DNA of 64,000 nt from Bacillus mycoides (lineage in GTDB: Bacteria; Bacillota; Bacilli; Bacillales; Bacillaceae_G): positions 1,049,001-1,113,000 of the forward strand of contig NZ_CP036132.1 of assembly GCF_018742245.1 (NCBI RefSeq). Reading direction: 5' to 3'. Positions 45,765 through 55,676 of this stretch are shown here, one piece after another; positions within the stretch are counted from its first letter, which is position 1; each line of letters opens with the position of its first letter. A model generated the notes under the pieces. That model worked only from the letters and a program-made list of their open reading frames with translations. It ran no database searches and was not told the origin of the DNA. Made by a program: the position numbers and the translations under genes.

Positions 45765-48700
45765 ATGAAAGAAAAGAAACAAAAGAATTGGTATAGGTAT
45801 TTAATCCAACTTATGGTAGTTGCATTAATTGTTACCTCTATACCACTGAATGGATTGGCGGAAACAGCACCACCGTTTACACCATCTCCGAATTCAGAAC
45901 AAAGTCCAGAAGTGGAAAAGAAAGAGGAAAAGGAGTTACCAGCTCCACATCCAGATCAGTTAAAGAAGGATAAGGCTAAAGCACAAGCAAATCCAACTGA
46001 GATTGTAGAAGAAAGAACGGAAACCGAAAAGGTTTTTGATAACAATGATGGTACTTTTACAAAGAAGGTATATACGGAACCAATTCATGCAGAGAAAGAT
46101 GGAAAGCTAGAAGAGGTTTCACCAAAATTAGTAGAAGCACCAAATGAAAAAATTGTAACGGAAAATACAAAATTAGAACCAGAGTTTGAGAAAACAACAC
46201 AAGATGGAAAGTACGTTCAATTTAAAGTAAAAGATCATACTATTCAGTACAAATTAATGAGTGCAAATGGTGAAAAAGGTGAAGTGAAGCCATCACCAGT
46301 AACCGCAACACATGAAAAAAATACAGTATGGTATAAAGGGATTTTCCCAAATATTGATTTAAAGAGTACGACATTTAATGAAAATGTAAAAGAAGACTTT
46401 GTATTACGTGAGTATACAGGGCATCATATTTTTACGTTTGCATTAGAAACAGATTTAACACCGAATATACAGGAAGATGGTTCAATCGACTTCCAAAATG
46501 AGAAAAAAGAAAAAGTCTTCACATTACCGAAACCGTATATGAACGATTCAAATGTAGATCAACAATCAGGTGAGGCTGTAACGTCAGATGCGGTTCGTTA
46601 CAATATTGAGAAGACAGATGAAAAAACATATACGTTAACTGTTACAGCGGATCCAAAGTGGTTACAAGCGCCGGAACGAAAATATCCGGTATATGTAGAC
46701 CCTTCAATTGAACTGGATAACTTTGAAAATGCTTATGCTTCAAGCGCGTATCCAACTGTCAATTATTCAGGAGGAAAGCTTTGGGATGCTGGTCAAAATG
46801 CTTATACATTAAAAGTAGGTTATTATGACGGGGCCTCTGGGACAAACTTTTCATTCATTAAACCAGACGTTTCAAATTTAAAAGGTGCAAAGATTGAAAG
46901 TGCAACATTCCATGCCTATGCAGTTTGGCATTATTATGGAAATCAACCAAATGGTGTTTGGTTAGATGAAGTTACAGGTGGATGGAATGTCGGAGGTATT
47001 AACTGGAATAATAAACCAGGTTCTAACAACATTGCACACGCTGATGTAGGCCGCGGAAAATGGGCTCAGTTCAATGTAACGAATACAGTGAAAGCATGGG
47101 TAGAAGGTGCGAGACCAAACAACGGTTTTAAGCTACATGCAAATGGAAATGGTCAGAATCATTGGAAAAAGTTTATTGCAGCTGAAAACGGAGAAAATGC
47201 ACCGTACTTAGAAGTTAAGTATTCGTATGCAAAACCGAATACACCGAGAGTACAAGCTTACTCGAATGGGAGTGGAAGTAGTTCAGGTCACTTTAATGTA
47301 CAATGGGATCCAGTTCCAGGAGCAACAGAGTATAAAGTAGCTATTTTTAATGGATATGACTATGAATATATTTCAGTTGGTAATGTGACAAGTTGGACAA
47401 CGAAGGATAAAAAAATATTCCCAACGCCAGAAGAAATTGCACAAGGGCGTTACTGGATACATGATGACGGACAAGGTGCAGAAGCACCTACTGACCCAGG
47501 ACAAATATATAAAAATGCTTATCAAGCAGGAGGTCCATACGGGGATTATAGCGGAAGAAGTAGCTACTGGATTCGTATTGTGGCAGAGTATCCATTTGGT
47601 GATAGTCCGCTTTCTGATGGAGTAGTTCCATTTATTCCACTAGAACAAGTGAAAAAGCCAGATGGCTCTGCATATATTAATGCGACAGATCAGCAAACTG
47701 GTTATGTAACGTTGAAGTGGGACTCAGTTCCAGCAGCAACAGGTTATAAAGTTTGGATTTATAACGGAAAAGATTACGAAGCGTTCGATGTGGGAAATAA
47801 AACAAATTGGACAACGCAAAATGAGAAGATTTGGCCAACGAAAGATGAAATAACGAAAGGCCAATATTTACTTCATCACGATAAAAAAGGTGCAGAATTA
47901 GCAGTTGATCCATCACCTGTGTATAAGAATTCTGGTGGAATCTATGCAGGTTCGAAAAACTACTGGTTCCGTGTAACAGCGTATAGTAAAGCTGGACATG
48001 CTGAAAGTGAAATTTCGCATGAGTTTGTTCCTAAATTCTCCCAAGATTTTGGATTTATAGGGATGTTTGATTACTGGGCATCAGTTCCGGTGTTAAATGG
48101 TAAAGTAAATGCTACAAATGGTAACTTTATCATGAGTGAGAAAGATATTACGTTATCAGGGCGCGGGCCGGATGTATCAGTAGAAAGAACGTACAATAGC
48201 CAGAGTAAAAAGGTAGGCTTATTTGGTACGGGGTGGTCTAGTGGATTAGAAGAAAGAATTTGGGCCGACGGAAATGGAAACTTACTTTTAATTTCTGCCG
48301 ATGGTGCGAATATTACTTTTACTAGAACAGGAGATAATACGTATCAAGCTCCTACTGGTATATATTTAGAAATTAAGCAAGTATCAGGTGGGTATGAAAT
48401 AAAAGATAAAGACCAAACTGTTACTTTCTATAAATCTGGCGATGCACAGGGGCGTATTGAGTATACAAAAGATAAATACGGAAATACGACGACATATGAG
48501 TATGATGGCGAATTCCGTTTATCAAAAGTAAAGAACGCTTCTGGCAAAGAGTTATTAGTACAATATGATGGGAATAATAAAAAAGCAGCAAGAGTAATCG
48601 GTCCAGATAATAAGACGATTACATTTAAGTATGATGGAGATTTACTCGTTTCTTCTACAACACCAGAAGGAAAAGTATATAAATACGGATATGATAATGG

Positions 48701-51700
48701 TTTATTAACATCTATTTATGACCCGCAACATACAGATGCAAAACCGTATAAAACATCGTATGCATACGAGAATAATAGATTAGTAAAAGTGACAGACCCA
48801 TTAGGGAAAGCAACAACATTAGCATATAATACGGATGCGAAAGAAGTTACGTTAACGAATCCAAAAGGGCGTAAGACTGTTTATACGTATAACGATGCTG
48901 GAAATCCAGTGAAAACAGTCGAAGATTCTGGGCGTCTGAATTTAACAACGGCGTATGAATATAATGCAAATAATTTAGTGAAAACTACGACTCCTAAAAA
49001 TCAAACAGAAACAGCGACCTATGATAATAATGGGAATGTTACGTCTGTTACCGATGAAATGGGGACAGAAAAGTTTGAGTACAATAAAGACAATGGGATT
49101 ATAAAAGCGACAGATAACGAAAATCGTGAAACAACTGTTGCTTATAAATCAGCAAATACAGAAGTGTCTGAAACTGACCAAGCAGCAAATACATCATCTT
49201 TCATGCAGTATGATCAGTTTGGAAATCCAATTGCAACAACTAGAGAGCTGGGAACAGGAGAAAACCTGATTCAAAATCCAAGCTTTGAAATGAATAACAC
49301 TGAGAGATGGAATGAAGAGAAGACTAATAGTCATGGATCATTGAAAAAAGATGAAATATTCGCGCCAGGTGGATTGGGTGGATCTTCATCTTTACAAATG
49401 ATAGTAAAGGCGCAAAATGCTGGTTGGGGATACCATAGTGCGATTCAAGATGTGGTAGTAGAACCAAATACAACATACACATTAAGTGGGATGATGAAAA
49501 CATCATTAACTCACGCTGGTGCATTTTTTAATGTTCAGTTATTAAAAGAAGATGGAACTCCTCTTGGAAGTGGAAATAACTGGTTTGATACACGTCATAA
49601 TAGGATAGAGGGCGAGAAAGATTGGACGAATCGCCAAGTAACCTTTAAGACAACAGATCAAACAAAAAAAGTTAGAATATATCTACAAGTTGATTATAAT
49701 CGAGCGGATTCAAGTGGTTCAGCATGGTTTGATAAGATTCAATTGGAAAGAGGAGAAGTGTCTTCCAGCTTTAATCCAATTGAAAATAGTAGTTTAGAAA
49801 ATATAGCGGGAAATGGCTGTATGCCAGGTTGGATTCGAGGAGATGGAACAAGTTGTGATGCAAAAGATATTTCTCATAACGAAAGCTTTACAGGAAATTC
49901 GTCTATTGTATTAGAACGTAGCCAATATGGAGGTTCAGATGTAGGATATGGCAAGCATATCACTATAAATCAGAAAAAAGCAGAACCAATCACGCTAACA
50001 GGAATGTCTAAATCTGAAAATGTAGAAAATACTGCACCAGATAAACTTTCTCGAGATTACTCTATTTGGGCGGATGTGCATTATCAAGATGGAAGTGGGG
50101 AAAATTTCCAAGCTAAATTCCCAAGTGGGACAAATGATTGGAATCGTAGTGCATTTGTAATCCCTGCCACTAAACCAATTAAACGTATGGAAGTTTATCT
50201 TCTATTTAGAAGAGAAAACAAAGGGAAAGTTTGGTTTGATGATATACGTTTACTAGAAGGAAATGCTCTTATTAAAAATGAGTACGACAACGATGGAAGT
50301 GTTGTTGCCACGTATGATGAAGAAGGACAGAAAAACACCTTCACATATGATGCATCAGGAAATAAAAAGAGCGAGACAGATGAAAAAGGAAATACAAAAT
50401 TATATGATTACAACAAAGATAATCTATTAACAAAGGTTACCCTGAAAAATGGTACCTCTGTAAATTATCTTTATGATCATAATGGAAATACAACAGAGAA
50501 ATCTGTCATGTTTGGTGGGAAAACGCAAACACACAAATATGAATATGATGTAGATAACAAAAATACAGTGTATATCGACGCGTTAAACCGTCGTATTGAA
50601 AATACGTACGATGAAAATGCAAACAAGATTAAGACTAAAATGCCAAACGGCTCGATTTTAGAATCTGTTTATGATTCAGCGGATCGCGCGATTGGTGAAA
50701 AACGAAATGGAAAAGATTCATTTACATTCGAACGTGATCAAAATGGACAAGTTACGAAAGTAAAAGACCTTGTCAATGGTGTAGAACGTACAAAAACATA
50801 CGATAAGGCAGACCGTGTCACTAGTGCAACGGATAGTCGAGGCGGAAAAGTTGACTGGACATATCATGACAAAGCAAACAGTAAGACAGAAAAATTAAAA
50901 GAACAAACAGTAACGCAAGGTGGATACACAAATAAAGTATCGTATGACTACAACACGTTAGATCAAAATATTCGTGTGACAGACGGTTCTCAAACGTACC
51001 GATTTGATTATGACGATCAAGGAAACGTTCGTACGTATACAGCTGGAAATGGTTCAGGTTCTACCTTCAACTATGACCACGCAAATAAACTTAAAGATTT
51101 AGTAGTAGGTACGTCAAACAGTATTCTACTTTCTGAACGATACGAATATGACCAAGCCGGTAACCGTACGAAGATTAGACATGAAGGTGCGGGCGGAAAA
51201 GTAACAGAAACAAGCTTTGTATATGATCCAATTAACCAACTATTAAACGAGGCATTACCAAACGGAACAAGTAAATCATACACATATGATGGATTTGGAA
51301 ACCGTACGAGTGTGAAAGTTGTAGAGAATGGAAAAGAAACAAAGTCTATAGCGACAACGTTTAATGACGGAAATCAGCTTGTAAAATTCGGAAACGAATC
51401 GTTAACGTATGATGCGAATGGAAACCGTACATCAGACGGAAAGTACAAGTATACATGGAATGAAGATGACCAGATTGTAGCGATTACGAAACAAGGGGAA
51501 AGTAATGCATTTACGACATATAAGTATGACGATGAGGATCGTCGTATTGAAAAGAATGTAAATGGAAAAGTGACACGCTACTTCTATGATGGAGATAGTA
51601 TTAATCCGTTATATGAGACAGATGGAAATGGGAATGTACTGCGTCAATATGTATATTCTACAGATGGTGTACGTTTAGCTATGAAATCACAAGGACAAAC

Positions 51701-52421
51701 GTTATACTATCACTATAATCCTCGTGGTGATGTCGTTGCGATGACAGATCAAAATAGAGAAGTTGTAGCAACGTATGAATATGATTCGTGGGGTAACGTA
51801 TTAAAGAGTGATACGAAAGGTATCGCAGCAGACAATCCATTTGGATATGCGGGATACATGTATGATAAAGAGATTGGTATGTATTATCTAATTGCGAGAT
51901 ATTATAACCCAGATCATGGTGTGTTCTTATCGGTGGATCCTGATCCGGGTGATGAGGATGATCCAATTACTCAAAATGCTTACACGTATGCTCATAATAA
52001 TCCAGTGATGAAAATAGATGCTGATGGACATCATCCAGTTATTATTGCTGGAATATACGGATATCGTATCTATAAAGGGTATAAAGCTTATAAAAAGGTG
52101 CAAAAGCTATCTAAAATTACAAAAAGTGCTAAAAAATATAAAGGGAACATTGGGAATAAAACCTCAAGTTATAAAGATGTTACAAAACCGGGTTCTATTG
52201 TTAATAGGAAGACCAATTTAACGAGAAGACAGTTTGAAAATAATTTATCACAAAATGGGTGGAAAACTAGTAAATCTAAAGATGGAAATGTGTCCATAAT
52301 GATAAAAAATGGAGCAAAATATATTGTAAGAAATAATGCAAAGTCAACAAAAAAACCAACGGCAGATTATACTCCAAAAGGTAAAAAAAGGACTACATTG
52401 AAAATTAGATTGAAAGGATAG
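45765..52421 (+). CDS. wapA: Secreted Rhs/WapA-type polymorphic toxin
   Basis: 2,218 residues. Signal peptide (YRYLIQLMVVALIVTSIPL), a Pro/Lys/Glu-rich stretch (30-75), a beta-rich N-terminal region, a DNRLRE-type domain (about 314-480: YPTVNYSGGKLWDAG, then WNNKPGSNN), two related fibronectin-like modules (about 490-640 and 645-755), and the Rhs/YD barrel from about residue 765. Within the YD repeats two carbohydrate-binding-like jelly-roll modules are inserted (about 1166-1336, ENLIQNPSFEMNN...; 1337-1500). Rhs core ends with YYLIARYYNPDHGVFLSVDP, TYAHNNPVMKIDADGH (about 2040-2085). The last 130 residues are a basic, variable toxin tip ending PTADYTPKGKKRTTLKIRLK. WapA proteins kill sibling cells by delivering this tip. 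ATG 45765 with GCGAGGTGAG. Confidence 0.92.
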   Translation: MKEKKQKNWYRYLIQLMVVALIVTSIPLNGLAETAPPFTPSPNSEQSPEVEKKEEKELPAPHPDQLKKDKAKAQANPTEIVEERTETEKVFDNNDGTFTKKVYTEPIHAEKDGKLEEVSPKLVEAPNEKIVTENTKLEPEFEKTTQDGKYVQFKVKDHTIQYKLMSANGEKGEVKPSPVTATHEKNTVWYKGIFPNIDLKSTTFNENVKEDFVLREYTGHHIFTFALETDLTPNIQEDGSIDFQNEKKEKVFTLPKPYMNDSNVDQQSGEAVTSDAVRYNIEKTDEKTYTLTVTADPKWLQAPERKYPVYVDPSIELDNFENAYASSAYPTVNYSGGKLWDAGQNAYTLKVGYYDGASGTNFSFIKPDVSNLKGAKIESATFHAYAVWHYYGNQPNGVWLDEVTGGWNVGGINWNNKPGSNNIAHADVGRGKWAQFNVTNTVKAWVEGARPNNGFKLHANGNGQNHWKKFIAAENGENAPYLEVKYSYAKPNTPRVQAYSNGSGSSSGHFNVQWDPVPGATEYKVAIFNGYDYEYISVGNVTSWTTKDKKIFPTPEEIAQGRYWIHDDGQGAEAPTDPGQIYKNAYQAGGPYGDYSGRSSYWIRIVAEYPFGDSPLSDGVVPFIPLEQVKKPDGSAYINATDQQTGYVTLKWDSVPAATGYKVWIYNGKDYEAFDVGNKTNWTTQNEKIWPTKDEITKGQYLLHHDKKGAELAVDPSPVYKNSGGIYAGSKNYWFRVTAYSKAGHAESEISHEFVPKFSQDFGFIGMFDYWASVPVLNGKVNATNGNFIMSEKDITLSGRGPDVSVERTYNSQSKKVGLFGTGWSSGLEERIWADGNGNLLLISADGANITFTRTGDNTYQAPTGIYLEIKQVSGGYEIKDKDQTVTFYKSGDAQGRIEYTKDKYGNTTTYEYDGEFRLSKVKNASGKELLVQYDGNNKKAARVIGPDNKTITFKYDGDLLVSSTTPEGKVYKYGYDNGLLTSIYDPQHTDAKPYKTSYAYENNRLVKVTDPLGKATTLAYNTDAKEVTLTNPKGRKTVYTYNDAGNPVKTVEDSGRLNLTTAYEYNANNLVKTTTPKNQTETATYDNNGNVTSVTDEMGTEKFEYNKDNGIIKATDNENRETTVAYKSANTEVSETDQAANTSSFMQYDQFGNPIATTRELGTGENLIQNPSFEMNNTERWNEEKTNSHGSLKKDEIFAPGGLGGSSSLQMIVKAQNAGWGYHSAIQDVVVEPNTTYTLSGMMKTSLTHAGAFFNVQLLKEDGTPLGSGNNWFDTRHNRIEGEKDWTNRQVTFKTTDQTKKVRIYLQVDYNRADSSGSAWFDKIQLERGEVSSSFNPIENSSLENIAGNGCMPGWIRGDGTSCDAKDISHNESFTGNSSIVLERSQYGGSDVGYGKHITINQKKAEPITLTGMSKSENVENTAPDKLSRDYSIWADVHYQDGSGENFQAKFPSGTNDWNRSAFVIPATKPIKRMEVYLLFRRENKGKVWFDDIRLLEGNALIKNEYDNDGSVVATYDEEGQKNTFTYDASGNKKSETDEKGNTKLYDYNKDNLLTKVTLKNGTSVNYLYDHNGNTTEKSVMFGGKTQTHKYEYDVDNKNTVYIDALNRRIENTYDENANKIKTKMPNGSILESVYDSADRAIGEKRNGKDSFTFERDQNGQVTKVKDLVNGVERTKTYDKADRVTSATDSRGGKVDWTYHDKANSKTEKLKEQTVTQGGYTNKVSYDYNTLDQNIRVTDGSQTYRFDYDDQGNVRTYTAGNGSGSTFNYDHANKLKDLVVGTSNSILLSERYEYDQAGNRTKIRHEGAGGKVTETSFVYDPINQLLNEALPNGTSKSYTYDGFGNRTSVKVVENGKETKSIATTFNDGNQLVKFGNESLTYDANGNRTSDGKYKYTWNEDDQIVAITKQGESNAFTTYKYDDEDRRIEKNVNGKVTRYFYDGDSINPLYETDGNGNVLRQYVYSTDGVRLAMKSQGQTLYYHYNPRGDVVAMTDQNREVVATYEYDSWGNVLKSDTKGIAADNPFGYAGYMYDKEIGMYYLIARYYNPDHGVFLSVDPDPGDEDDPITQNAYTYAHNNPVMKIDADGHHPVIIAGIYGYRIYKGYKAYKKVQKLSKITKSAKKYKGNIGNKTSSYKDVTKPGSIVNRKTNLTRRQFENNLSQNGWKTSKSKDGNVSIMIKNGAKYIVRNNAKSTKKPTADYTPKGKKRTTLKIRLKG

Positions 52422-52437
52422 ATTAGGAGGAGCAATA

Positions 52438-53040
52438 TTGAATTTAAAATCATTAATTATTAAAAATAAGGAAGTGTTTGATAAGTGGAAGCATGAATTA
52501 GATGGGATGATTCATTTTGATTTAAAATTACCAAATCAAGTGTTTCAAAACGATTATGGAAATTATATGTTTGGTGAATTTGATTCTTTAATGTATGATA
52601 GTGGCTGGAATGAAATAAGAAAATTAGCTCAAACTACACATGATTCTTTTGTTATTATGGGCGTGTTAGATCCTCACCCTGAAGAATATTATTATAAGGA
52701 ATTTGGATATTACAATTGGTTAAAACTTCCATGTGATTTGACAGGAGAGCAATACATGGATGTATTAGAAGAATATCCTCAAGACAGTATGGCTGATTCT
52801 ATTATGAATAATTCATTTGTAGTAGTCTGGTTCCCTCCATCAAGAGAATGGATTATTATTGGAGATAGAAGTTATGGTATTAATATACTGGCAACTAAAA
52901 ATGAGAGTGGCTTAAAACATAAATTTACACCATTTTATAATTGGAGTTCGTTAGATAATTTTATATCCTTGGATTTTGAAGAGGAAGTACAATATAAAGA
53001 GTTTATTAAAAACATTTTGAAAAATTATAATGGGAATTAA
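52438..53040 (+). CDS. Probable immunity protein for the WapA tip
   Basis: 200 residues, acidic and aromatic-rich, cytoplasmic, no family recognised (FDKWKHELDGMIHFDLKLP; later VVVWFPPSREWIIIGDRSYG). It starts 16 bases after the wapA stop at TTG 52438 behind AGGAGGAG, the place where cognate immunity genes stand. An acidic partner (pI low by eye) for a basic toxin tip also fits. The WFPPSREWIIIGDR segment resembles surface-exposed parts of SMI1/KNR4-like proteins only loosely. Confidence 0.72.
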   Translation: MNLKSLIIKNKEVFDKWKHELDGMIHFDLKLPNQVFQNDYGNYMFGEFDSLMYDSGWNEIRKLAQTTHDSFVIMGVLDPHPEEYYYKEFGYYNWLKLPCDLTGEQYMDVLEEYPQDSMADSIMNNSFVVVWFPPSREWIIIGDRSYGINILATKNESGLKHKFTPFYNWSSLDNFISLDFEEEVQYKEFIKNILKNYNGN

Positions 53041-53066
53041 ATAAAAGAGAATGTAAAAAGATTACT

Positions 53067-53084
53067 GGTTCTGTTGCAAAGTTT
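53067..53084 (+). mobile_element. Solitary IS6-family-like terminal repeat
   Basis: GGTTCTGTTGCAAAGTTT matches, from memory, the terminal inverted repeat of IS6-family elements such as IS257/IS240. No transposase or second end is visible, so only a scar is present. Confidence 0.5.
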
Positions 53085-53165
53085 GGACAAAGTATAAACT
53101 GTTTGGTAAATGAGGAACGATGTTTATGCAGTCGCTAGTAAGTATTGAAGTTCATTGTACGTTGG

Positions 53166-53200
53166 AAAGGCAGAGTCTCTTTGAAGACTTCGCCTTTGTT
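53166..53200 (+). terminator. Terminator after wapA-immunity
   Basis: AAAGGC-AGTCT pairs with AGACT-GCCTTT, with a 2x2 internal mismatch, followed by GTTT. Confidence 0.55.
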
Positions 53201-53239
53201 TATATATTATTTGTAGATAAATAAATTATAATTGAGAGT

Positions 53240-53285
53240 AAGCGTCAAACTTATTAAAATTAAGGAAGTTTGACGCTTATTTTTT
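53240..53285 (+). terminator. Second terminator downstream of wapA
   Basis: TAAGCGTCAAACTT and AAGTTTGACGCTTA form a perfect 14-base stem around a 12-base loop, followed by T6. The right arm and next 40 bases recur before the last gene in the window (63399). Confidence 0.88.
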
Positions 53286-53330
53286 ATGCTTAGAATCGAT
53301 GAGAGGGTTTTATGATTGGAATAATATGTA

Positions 53331-53507
53331 TTAATCGAAGAGCAGTTAGAACTCTTAATGTTGTTATATGAGAGGAAAATACAAAGTCCTAATAAGGTAA
53401 TTAAGCTCTCGGAAAATGAGATAGCGATGATTGGAACTGATAATGTGGAAGGGCTACAAGAAAGTAAATCTTCCTTTGAACAAATCAATATTACTTGGGA
53501 ATCTTGA
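53331..53507 (+). pseudogene. 3' remnant of an immunity-like gene
   Basis: 58 in-frame codons without a credible start: LIEEQLELLMLLYERKIQSP, then KLSENEIAMIG and QINITWES before the stop. A stop lies two codons upstream. Protein-like composition points to the end of a lost gene; family unknown. Confidence 0.6.
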
Positions 53508-53527
53508 AGTAAAGGAGCGCGTTATAA

Positions 53528-53995
53528 TTGGCAATGACAAATGAACAATTCGAGAATTATCTTGTTATGTGTTATGACAAATTAGAAAGTAAACAGCAAA
53601 AATTCATTTCGGATTATAATATCGATAACTTTGATGAGTATTGGTATGATCAAGATCAATGTATATTACAGTTTAAAAAAAATGGTCAAGTTTTACTTGA
53701 ATTTAGTGTTGTTTTTATAGGTTCTTGGTCTGGAAAGAGTAACAGTTGGATGTGGTCTTGGGCTAATGAGAATGTGGCTGATTATGCAAGAAGTAAGTCT
53801 AACTGTTTGAGAGGTTTACAAAATATTACAGGGAGTGAGGTTTTTATAAATTCACTTTTTGAATGCGATCAAGAAATGGCGTATGAGCTAGCAGCCTTTT
53901 CCATTGAATATTTAGATGCAGCAGGAATGTATATAGCACCAGGTGAGAGAAGTGATGTATTTATGGCTGTTATGTTACCGCATCATTGTAAGTAG
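53528..53995 (+). CDS. DUF6882-like immunity-type protein
   Basis: 155 residues. IGSWSGKSNSWMWSWANENV is the Trp-rich core, and ECDQEMAYELAAFSIEYLDAAGMYIAP the conserved C-terminal helix region (key residues ELAAFS, LDAAG, PG) of what I recall as DUF6882, a frequent companion of polymorphic toxins. TTG 53528 with GGAG 10 bases upstream is the best start; ATG 53534 is an alternative. Confidence 0.6.
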   Translation: MAMTNEQFENYLVMCYDKLESKQQKFISDYNIDNFDEYWYDQDQCILQFKKNGQVLLEFSVVFIGSWSGKSNSWMWSWANENVADYARSKSNCLRGLQNITGSEVFINSLFECDQEMAYELAAFSIEYLDAAGMYIAPGERSDVFMAVMLPHHCK

Positions 53996-54200
53996 TGTAA
54001 ACAATATATATACAATAAAAAAGGAAAAACAGTAGGAGAATTACATACCAGTCAATCATAAAAAACAAATAGGGAAAAATTCCAATTAATAAGTGCTATC
54101 CAACTCATTATTAGGCTTATTATCCAGGACCTTCAAGTGAATGGAGGCACATATCTATTTTGGGAAAAACGCTAAGTATGTGATTAGAGGTGAAGAGAAG

Positions 54201-54668
54201 ATGTCAAAAACATACTTTATAGAAGATTTATATGATTTAAGTTTTGAACAAAAAAAAGACTTACTGAAATTATTTGTTAGTGAAAATGAAACACTATGTT
54301 TTTTCTACGTAGAAGAAAATTTAAAAAGTTTAAATAATAAAGAAGAGAAAATGATTTTAACAAATTTATATGAAAAAAGTCCAGAGTGGCTTGTTCCATT
54401 GGGGCAAGTAAGGGAACTTAAAGGAATGATGTGGTATAAGGTAAAAACAGATGAAGAAATTATTCAGGCTATTGAAATAGAACAATTATTTTGGTGTATT
54501 ATTGTAAAGGATGGGGATCCTGTAAAAGATTTTTCATATAGCTTTGCATTAATTGAAGATGATTGTATAGAAGAATTGGTTATAGAAGAAAAAGAAAAAA
54601 ATAGCTTTGTTAATAAAGTTTTTCCTAAAATAAGAGAGATGTTTGGAGATAAATTAAAAGTTAGTTAA
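54201..54668 (+). CDS. Unknown immunity-type protein
   Basis: 155 residues, acidic, cytoplasmic. DLYDLSFEQKKDLLKLFVSE at the start and VIEEKEKNSFVNKVFPKIRE near the end; no known family. ATG 54201 follows GAGGTGAAGAG. The frame is open for 20 codons upstream (FGKNAKYVIRGEEK), which looks like a toxin-tail remnant rather than part of this protein. Confidence 0.6.
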   Translation: MSKTYFIEDLYDLSFEQKKDLLKLFVSENETLCFFYVEENLKSLNNKEEKMILTNLYEKSPEWLVPLGQVRELKGMMWYKVKTDEEIIQAIEIEQLFWCIIVKDGDPVKDFSYSFALIEDDCIEELVIEEKEKNSFVNKVFPKIREMFGDKLKVS

Positions 54669-54757
54669 AGTAGTTTTTTCTACGCAAAAACTTTAAGACA
54701 GTTATAAATAATCTCTAGGTCTAGGATATAAGGTATATCCATCAACTTTATTAATTG

Positions 54758-54792
54758 AAAAGGATGTGGGGGAATTCTCCACATCCTTTTTC
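54758..54792 (+). terminator. Terminator after the 54.2-kb gene
   Basis: AAAAGGATGTGG pairs with CCACATCCTTTT around a 9-base loop, followed by T. Confidence 0.88.
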
Positions 54793-54938
54793 AGTGAACT
54801 AAACGAAAGCCAAAAGATGATTTGCATGATATAAAAGCACCTGAGGTAGGATTATTCTTTAAGAGATAAAAAACTCATGTAGTATGAAAATATGGTGAGA
54901 CAACATAAGGAACATTGTACAAGCAGTATAATGTTTAT

Positions 54939-55037
54939 ATGAAATTCGAAGCGTGGGGGACAAAAAAAGAAATGCATCAATGGCAATATCAAATTCAGTA
55001 TATGAAAAGGGAAATAATGGGAAATTATCCCCGTTAA
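54939..55037 (+). pseudogene. Short C-terminal fragment, possibly a toxin tail
   Basis: 32 codons rich in Trp, Gln and Lys (MKFEAWGTKKEMHQWQYQIQ). No ribosome site. It lies just before the Imm44 gene, where the matching toxin tip would stand, so it may be the last part of a displaced toxin domain. Otherwise the 54793-55055 gap shows nothing. Confidence 0.4.
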
Positions 55038-55055
55038 ATAAAAGGATGAGTGATT

Positions 55056-55466
55056 ATGAGATTTTTTTTAAGTGGTGAATTAGAAGGTGACATTGCTGAG
55101 GAATTTATAAATATAATTTCAGAAATCGGTAATGAACTTGAAGGATTAAATGGTAATGATTATGGTAGCGAAGTAGAAAAAATAGCTATAATCCCTATAG
55201 TAGTTAACATAACTCCGGAATATGAAGATGCGGGTTTTCATAAAGAAAGAAAGCTCTTTAAAAGGAAGAGTAAAGGAGCAGATTTTAGATTAAGGATTGA
55301 TTATGAAACATTTTTGTTGGCAGATGATTCAGGGAGAAAAATATTAATAATCAAAAACATTATTCAATCTATTAGGATATTGGGTAAAAGGGCAAAGTCT
55401 GATTTTAATGCAATAAAGTTAGAACAAGATATTTTACAAGTTTTTGATATGAAAGAGGAGATATGA
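55056..55466 (+). CDS. Imm44-family immunity protein
   Basis: 136 residues. MRFFLSGELEGDIAEEF, then ERKLFKRKSKGADFRLRIDY and IIKNIIQSIRILGKRAK are the conserved blocks of the Imm44 family, which protects against polymorphic toxins. ATG 55056 with AAGGATGAG upstream. No matching toxin domain is in the window except possible debris at 54939, so it is an orphan. Confidence 0.82.
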   Translation: MRFFLSGELEGDIAEEFINIISEIGNELEGLNGNDYGSEVEKIAIIPIVVNITPEYEDAGFHKERKLFKRKSKGADFRLRIDYETFLLADDSGRKILIIKNIIQSIRILGKRAKSDFNAIKLEQDILQVFDMKEEI

Positions 55467-55558
55467 GTAGATACTCATATCGAATTATTAAATGAAAATA
55501 GTAAGATGAAATGGGAATGAAATAATTATAACCTTGAGAAAAAAGAAGGTGTATTAAG

Positions 55559-55663
55559 GATTTTACATTTGAAAAAATTCAATATGATAGTGCACTTTTA
55601 ACCATTGCTGGTTTTTACCCTTCAGGAAAATTTGAAGTGATGTTGGATGTAAATAGTCTTTGA
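55559..55663 (+). pseudogene. 3' remnant of an unknown immunity-like gene
   Basis: 34 codons, DFTFEKIQYDSALLTIAGFY then SGKFEVMLDVNSL and stop. No start or ribosome site; preceding bases are out of frame. It lies between two intact genes. Confidence 0.55.
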
Positions 55664-55676
55664 AGGAGAGAATTTC

